Assembly (NCBI RefSeq): GCF_003065385.1
Contig: NZ_CP023277.1
Location: 388,044 to 452,043 of the forward strand
Origin: Polynucleobacter acidiphobus
GTDB taxonomy: Bacteria; Pseudomonadota; Gammaproteobacteria; Burkholderiales; Burkholderiaceae
Length of the DNA stretch: 64,000 nt
Reading direction: 5' to 3'
The first letter of the stretch is position 1. Each line of letters opens with the position of its first letter. Both the position numbers and the translations under genes were made by a program. The notes under the pieces were generated by a model, which was not told the DNA's origin, did not search any database, and was given only the letters and a program-made list of their open reading frames with translations. Below, piece after piece: positions 63,830 to 64,000 of this stretch.

Positions 63830-64000
63830 CCTATATCGTGACTGGTGCCGCCGGATTTGTGGGTGCGAATATTGTTCGTGCTTTGAATGCCCGTGGTGAA
63901 AAAAATATTATTGCCGTCGATGATTTGCGACCCGCAGATAAATATCGCAATCTAGCTGATTTGGATATCGCCGATTACATTGATAAGAATGATTTTTTAG
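63826..64000 (+). CDS. hldD: ADP-L-glycero-D-manno-heptose 6-epimerase (5' part)
   Basis: This partial ORF starts at GTG 63826 within the kinase stop and runs off the window. The first 58 residues begin [20 protein letters not shown], the NADP-binding start, followed by [20 protein letters not shown], which matches HldD/RfaD. It completes LPS heptose synthesis. Confidence 0.93.
   Translation, partial: MTYIVTGAAGFVGANIVRALNARGEKNIIAVDDLRPADKYRNLADLDIADYIDKNDFL

Noticed and set aside
1..64000. Insertion sequences, transposases, integrases or prophage genes
   Set aside because: None of the translated frames shows DDE, HUH, serine or tyrosine recombinase motifs or phage structural features.

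Overview
The window looks like a chromosome segment from a free-living freshwater betaproteobacterium of the Polynucleobacter type (Burkholderiaceae). The evidence is the rpoD, gyrA-serC-pheA-hisC-tyrA-aroA-cmk-rpsA-ihfB-lapB and ccmA-I gene orders, a tmRNA tag reading ANDERYALAA, moderate GC content and dense packing with many 1-4 bp gene overlaps. The genus is an inference; no search was run. I saw no phage genes, insertion sequences, integrases or CRISPR arrays.

Layout. 1-1132 is the 3' part of rpoD. 1144-3745 is a disrupted tRNA-Ile(CAU) locus. It holds a lone 5' half-gene, a second complete tRNA-Ile(CAU) split by a 251-nt group I intron, an AbiEi/AbiEii toxin-antitoxin pair, and a lone 3' half-gene with the ordinary terminator. 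3924-6276 is an unusual AAA+ ATPase coupled to a serine hydrolase. 6347-18054 holds a small ORF, an EamA transporter, an fbp-type Fe(III) transporter with a Fur-box-like site, an SDR, an anchored TAXI protein, a 2OG dioxygenase, MFS and SulP transporters, a DUF2177 protein and a universal stress protein. 18058-26095 (minus) is a complete System I cytochrome c maturation operon, ccmABCDEFGHI, preceded by an M23 peptidase. 26513-35469 is an accessory organic or sugar-acid catabolic cluster: an enolase-superfamily enzyme, a TAXI-TRAP transporter, a DapA-family lyase, a 2-hydroxyacid dehydrogenase, an IlvD/Edd dehydratase and a 3-hydroxyacyl-CoA dehydrogenase-like enzyme. 35471-45084 is mixed metabolism and transport.

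45116-46512 is a second small island. A Fic gene is flanked by a 29-bp imperfect repeat of the 3' end of ssrA (tmRNA), with repeated TTACACCCA motifs inside. 46489-48971 has ssrA, gph, ubiG and an OmpA-like gene. 49118-64000 is a long co-directional run: gyrA, serC, pheA, hisC, tyrA, aroA, cmk, rpsA, ihfB, lapB, UDP-glucose dehydrogenase, the heptose kinase and the start of hldD. It links DNA topology, serine and aromatic amino acid synthesis, translation and LPS assembly.

The most notable theme is two very small integrase-less islands, one in tRNA-Ile(CAU) and one at ssrA. Each carries a toxin-type cargo and att-like repeats. In the first, the disrupted essential tRNA gene is replaced by an intron-containing copy carried inside the insertion.
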